Shown here: positions 45,470-45,738 of the stretch, piece after piece
Layout of the letters: each line of letters starts with the position of its first letter
Position numbering within the stretch: the stretch's first letter is position 1
Assembly: GCF_000003605.2 (NCBI RefSeq)
Contig: NW_003151255.1
Span: 409,672 to 455,409, forward strand
Source: Saccoglossus kowalevskii
Lineage: Eukaryota > Hemichordata > Enteropneusta > Harrimaniidae
DNA: 45,738 nt
Reading direction: 5' to 3'
Program-made: the position numbers and the translations under genes
The notes under the pieces: generated by a model
Database searches by the model: none
Seen by the model: only the letters and a program-made list of their open reading frames with translations
Told to the model about the DNA's origin: nothing

Positions 45470-45738
45470 GTCGTATTTTGGACATGCTTTGTCAGTTTTC
45501 ATTCAAATTTAGTACATAGATCATACATGTTAGGATACATGTCCCCGACCGTCCGTGAGTTTCTGAGTCTGTCCGTCCGACCGTCCGTGTGTCCGTCTGT
45601 CCGTGCGTCAGTCTATCCAACGTCATATTTCAGAATCCTGTGGACCGATTCCGTTCATTCTTTGCATGTGCCTAGTACCTTATGTGGGACATATGCACAT
45701 GCAGTGGTTTAGCGATTCGATTCAAAATGGCCGACTGA
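45470..45738 (+). repeat. GTCC-rich interspersed repeat, cut by the window end
   Basis: CATTCAAATTTAGTACATA resembles the 315-bp family. It is followed by a GTCCGT/GTCTGT tract at 45541-45617 and AAAATGGCCGAC at the end. Such GTCCGTCC-bearing units are a common style of interspersed repeat in marine invertebrates. An open frame through it is not a gene. Confidence 0.65.

Overview
This 45.7 kb window is a stretch of AT-rich animal nuclear DNA. Exons are short and separated by GT-AG introns, there are no operons or prokaryotic signals, and repeats are abundant. The recognisable genes (neutral ceramidase, RBM18) are metazoan. The repeat style (many ACATGTA and TACTAGTAT words, GTCC-rich tracts, MITEs) suits a marine invertebrate such as a mollusc or invertebrate deuterostome. 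The species cannot be fixed from the sequence alone. A 933-base run of N (14889-15821) is an assembly gap.

Layout. (1) 1-2.8 kb, minus strand: the 5' part of a neutral ceramidase (ASAH2-type) gene. Three coding exons join in phase: an N-terminal signal-anchor exon, an exon starting the catalytic domain, and the exon with the MGYAK / RLYSRAYIV block. The gene runs off the left edge. (2) 8.2-8.6 kb, minus strand: two further exons with the same phases and the same 5' layout. They are a second ceramidase-like 5' end, either alternative first exons of the same gene or a partial tandem copy. (3) 13.1 kb, plus strand: exon 1 of RBM18, reading into its RNA-recognition motif. Its later exons were not found and may lie in the gap or past the right edge. 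(4) 15.8-41 kb: mostly non-coding. It holds a few weak orphan exon candidates (28.1 kb minus, 34.6 kb plus, 38.9-39.8 kb plus) among many repeats. (5) 41.1-43.0 kb: a 29-bp minisatellite of about 67 units with a duplicated higher-order block. (6) 43.9-45.7 kb: about 315-bp tandem interspersed repeats and a GTCC-rich tract.

Mobile DNA is the main content. A 550-bp element at 33.1 kb has ~95-bp inverted ends and a perfect 9-bp target duplication, which is Mutator-like. A TTAA-flanked MITE family sits at 4.3 and 38.3 kb, with a relative at 28.9 kb. A palindromic MITE family is at 24.3, 25.1 and 37.5 kb. A 150-bp element at 3.0 kb has a 9-bp target duplication. A tRNA-like SINE fragment is duplicated at 22.9 and 23.3 kb. 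No rRNA, confident tRNA or CRISPR array was seen. No wholly new multi-gene system is evident. The most interesting biology is the doubled ceramidase 5' end, the Mutator-like and TTAA MITEs, the minisatellite, and a cluster of ZNF143/Staf-like motifs at 40.3 kb.
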